A DNA stretch of 64,000 nt from Azoarcus sp. CIB (lineage in GTDB: Bacteria; Pseudomonadota; Gammaproteobacteria; Burkholderiales; Rhodocyclaceae): contig NZ_CP011072.1 of the NCBI RefSeq assembly GCF_001190925.1, forward strand, positions 496,001 through 560,000. Reading direction: 5' to 3'. The notes below the pieces were generated by a model, which was not told the origin of the DNA, did not search any database, and saw only the letters and a program-made list of their open reading frames with translations. Shown here piece after piece: positions 63,772-64,000 of this stretch. Both the position numbers and the translations under genes were made by a program. Within the stretch, counting starts at the first letter, position 1. Each line of letters opens with the position of its first letter.

Positions 63772-63965
63772 CTCGCCTCTCGTCGGAAATATTTGGTTAA
63801 AAATTCCGGGTTGTGAAATCCTGCCCAAACCGGGTAGCGAAAATCCCGGTCGCGGGGCGGGTCTGCGCTATGCTCAAAGCAAGAAGACCCCCAATAAAAC
63901 CACGTCGTTCCCCCCGACAAGTCTGCCTTACGCCCCCAGTTGCGGGCGTTGGGAGAAAGGCAGCC
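63772..63965 (+). promoter_or_regulatory. Intergenic leader with short hairpins after xerC
   Basis: 194 bp with no convincing ORF. A TATGCT box near 63870 could be a -10. Downstream GTCG-ttcccc-CGAC and ACGCCC...GGGCGT could form hairpins before a GGGAGAAAGG ribosome binding site. A structured leader is possible; no known class recognised. Confidence 0.3.
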
Positions 63966-64000
63966 ATGGACCGTCCTACAAAGAATCCTGAGGCCAACAG
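63966..64000 (+). CDS. Start of a further gene, truncated by the window end
   Basis: ATG 63966 follows GGGAGAAAGG at good spacing and opens MDRPTKNPEAN, still open at the window end. Too short to identify; hslV, which often follows xerC, does not begin this way. Confidence 0.4.
   Translation, partial: MDRPTKNPEAN

Overview
The window looks like a chromosomal segment of a high-GC betaproteobacterium, most likely of the Azoarcus/Aromatoleum/Thauera group (Rhodocyclales). That placement is inferred from gene content: a large NAD-glutamate dehydrogenase, class I PHA synthase, a leucine/isovalerate (liu) catabolic cluster with a MerR-type regulator, an ethylbenzene-dehydrogenase-like haem protein, an SAH riboswitch before ahcY, and xerC linked to dapF and DUF484. 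I saw no rRNA, tRNA, CRISPR array, insertion sequence or prophage; most of the window is ordinary core chromosome with a few accessory islands.

Layout. 1-4.5 kb: 3' part of NAD-glutamate dehydrogenase. 4.6-11.9 kb: one giant type I-secreted RTX adhesin (2440 aa) on the minus strand with 19 exact-length 100-residue Ig-like repeats. 12-18.8 kb: RlhA-type U32 protein, a secreted glycoside hydrolase-like protein, Kup, a BtuF-like binding protein, a PIN protein. 18.9-21.8 kb: phaC and an overlapping metallo-beta-lactamase-fold hydrolase. 21.9-28 kb: liu-type cluster (MerR regulator, perfect palindromic operator, GNAT-carbonic anhydrase fusion, frameshifted thiolase, acyl-CoA dehydrogenase, enoyl-CoA hydratase, HMG-CoA lyase); both methylcrotonyl-CoA carboxylase subunit genes are missing from it. 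28.1-31.3 kb: two translationally coupled sets (two DUF1289 genes plus an MBL hydrolase; rapZ, a NusG-II protein and a Gx transporter). 31.3-38.7 kb: peroxidase-related protein, ruvC, a GDSL autotransporter, two secreted proteins of unknown function, dctA and an EamA exporter.

39-46 kb is the most distinctive redox block: an E. coli-type frdABCD operon, then a secreted ethylbenzene-dehydrogenase-like haem protein, then a nine-haem cytochrome c fused to a membrane cytochrome b. The last two both carry rare CX3CH motifs, and the block reads as a quinone-linked periplasmic electron-transfer module. 46-53 kb: YebC, a HerA-like ATPase, an EamA transporter, a DUF1326/DUF2182 pair, and a soluble CZB-domain chemoreceptor.

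53-59.4 kb holds the methyl cycle: metF and ahcY behind an SAH riboswitch, and metK behind a consensus promoter, a roughly 160-nt leader and an intrinsic-terminator hairpin just ahead of its ribosome binding site. Between them are a lipoprotein, cspA with a long cold-shock leader, an infA paralogue that appears to start with AUC, and a cytochrome P460. 59.4-63.8 kb: two lipid A acyltransferase paralogues, dapF, a DUF484 gene, xerC, and the first codons of a further gene.
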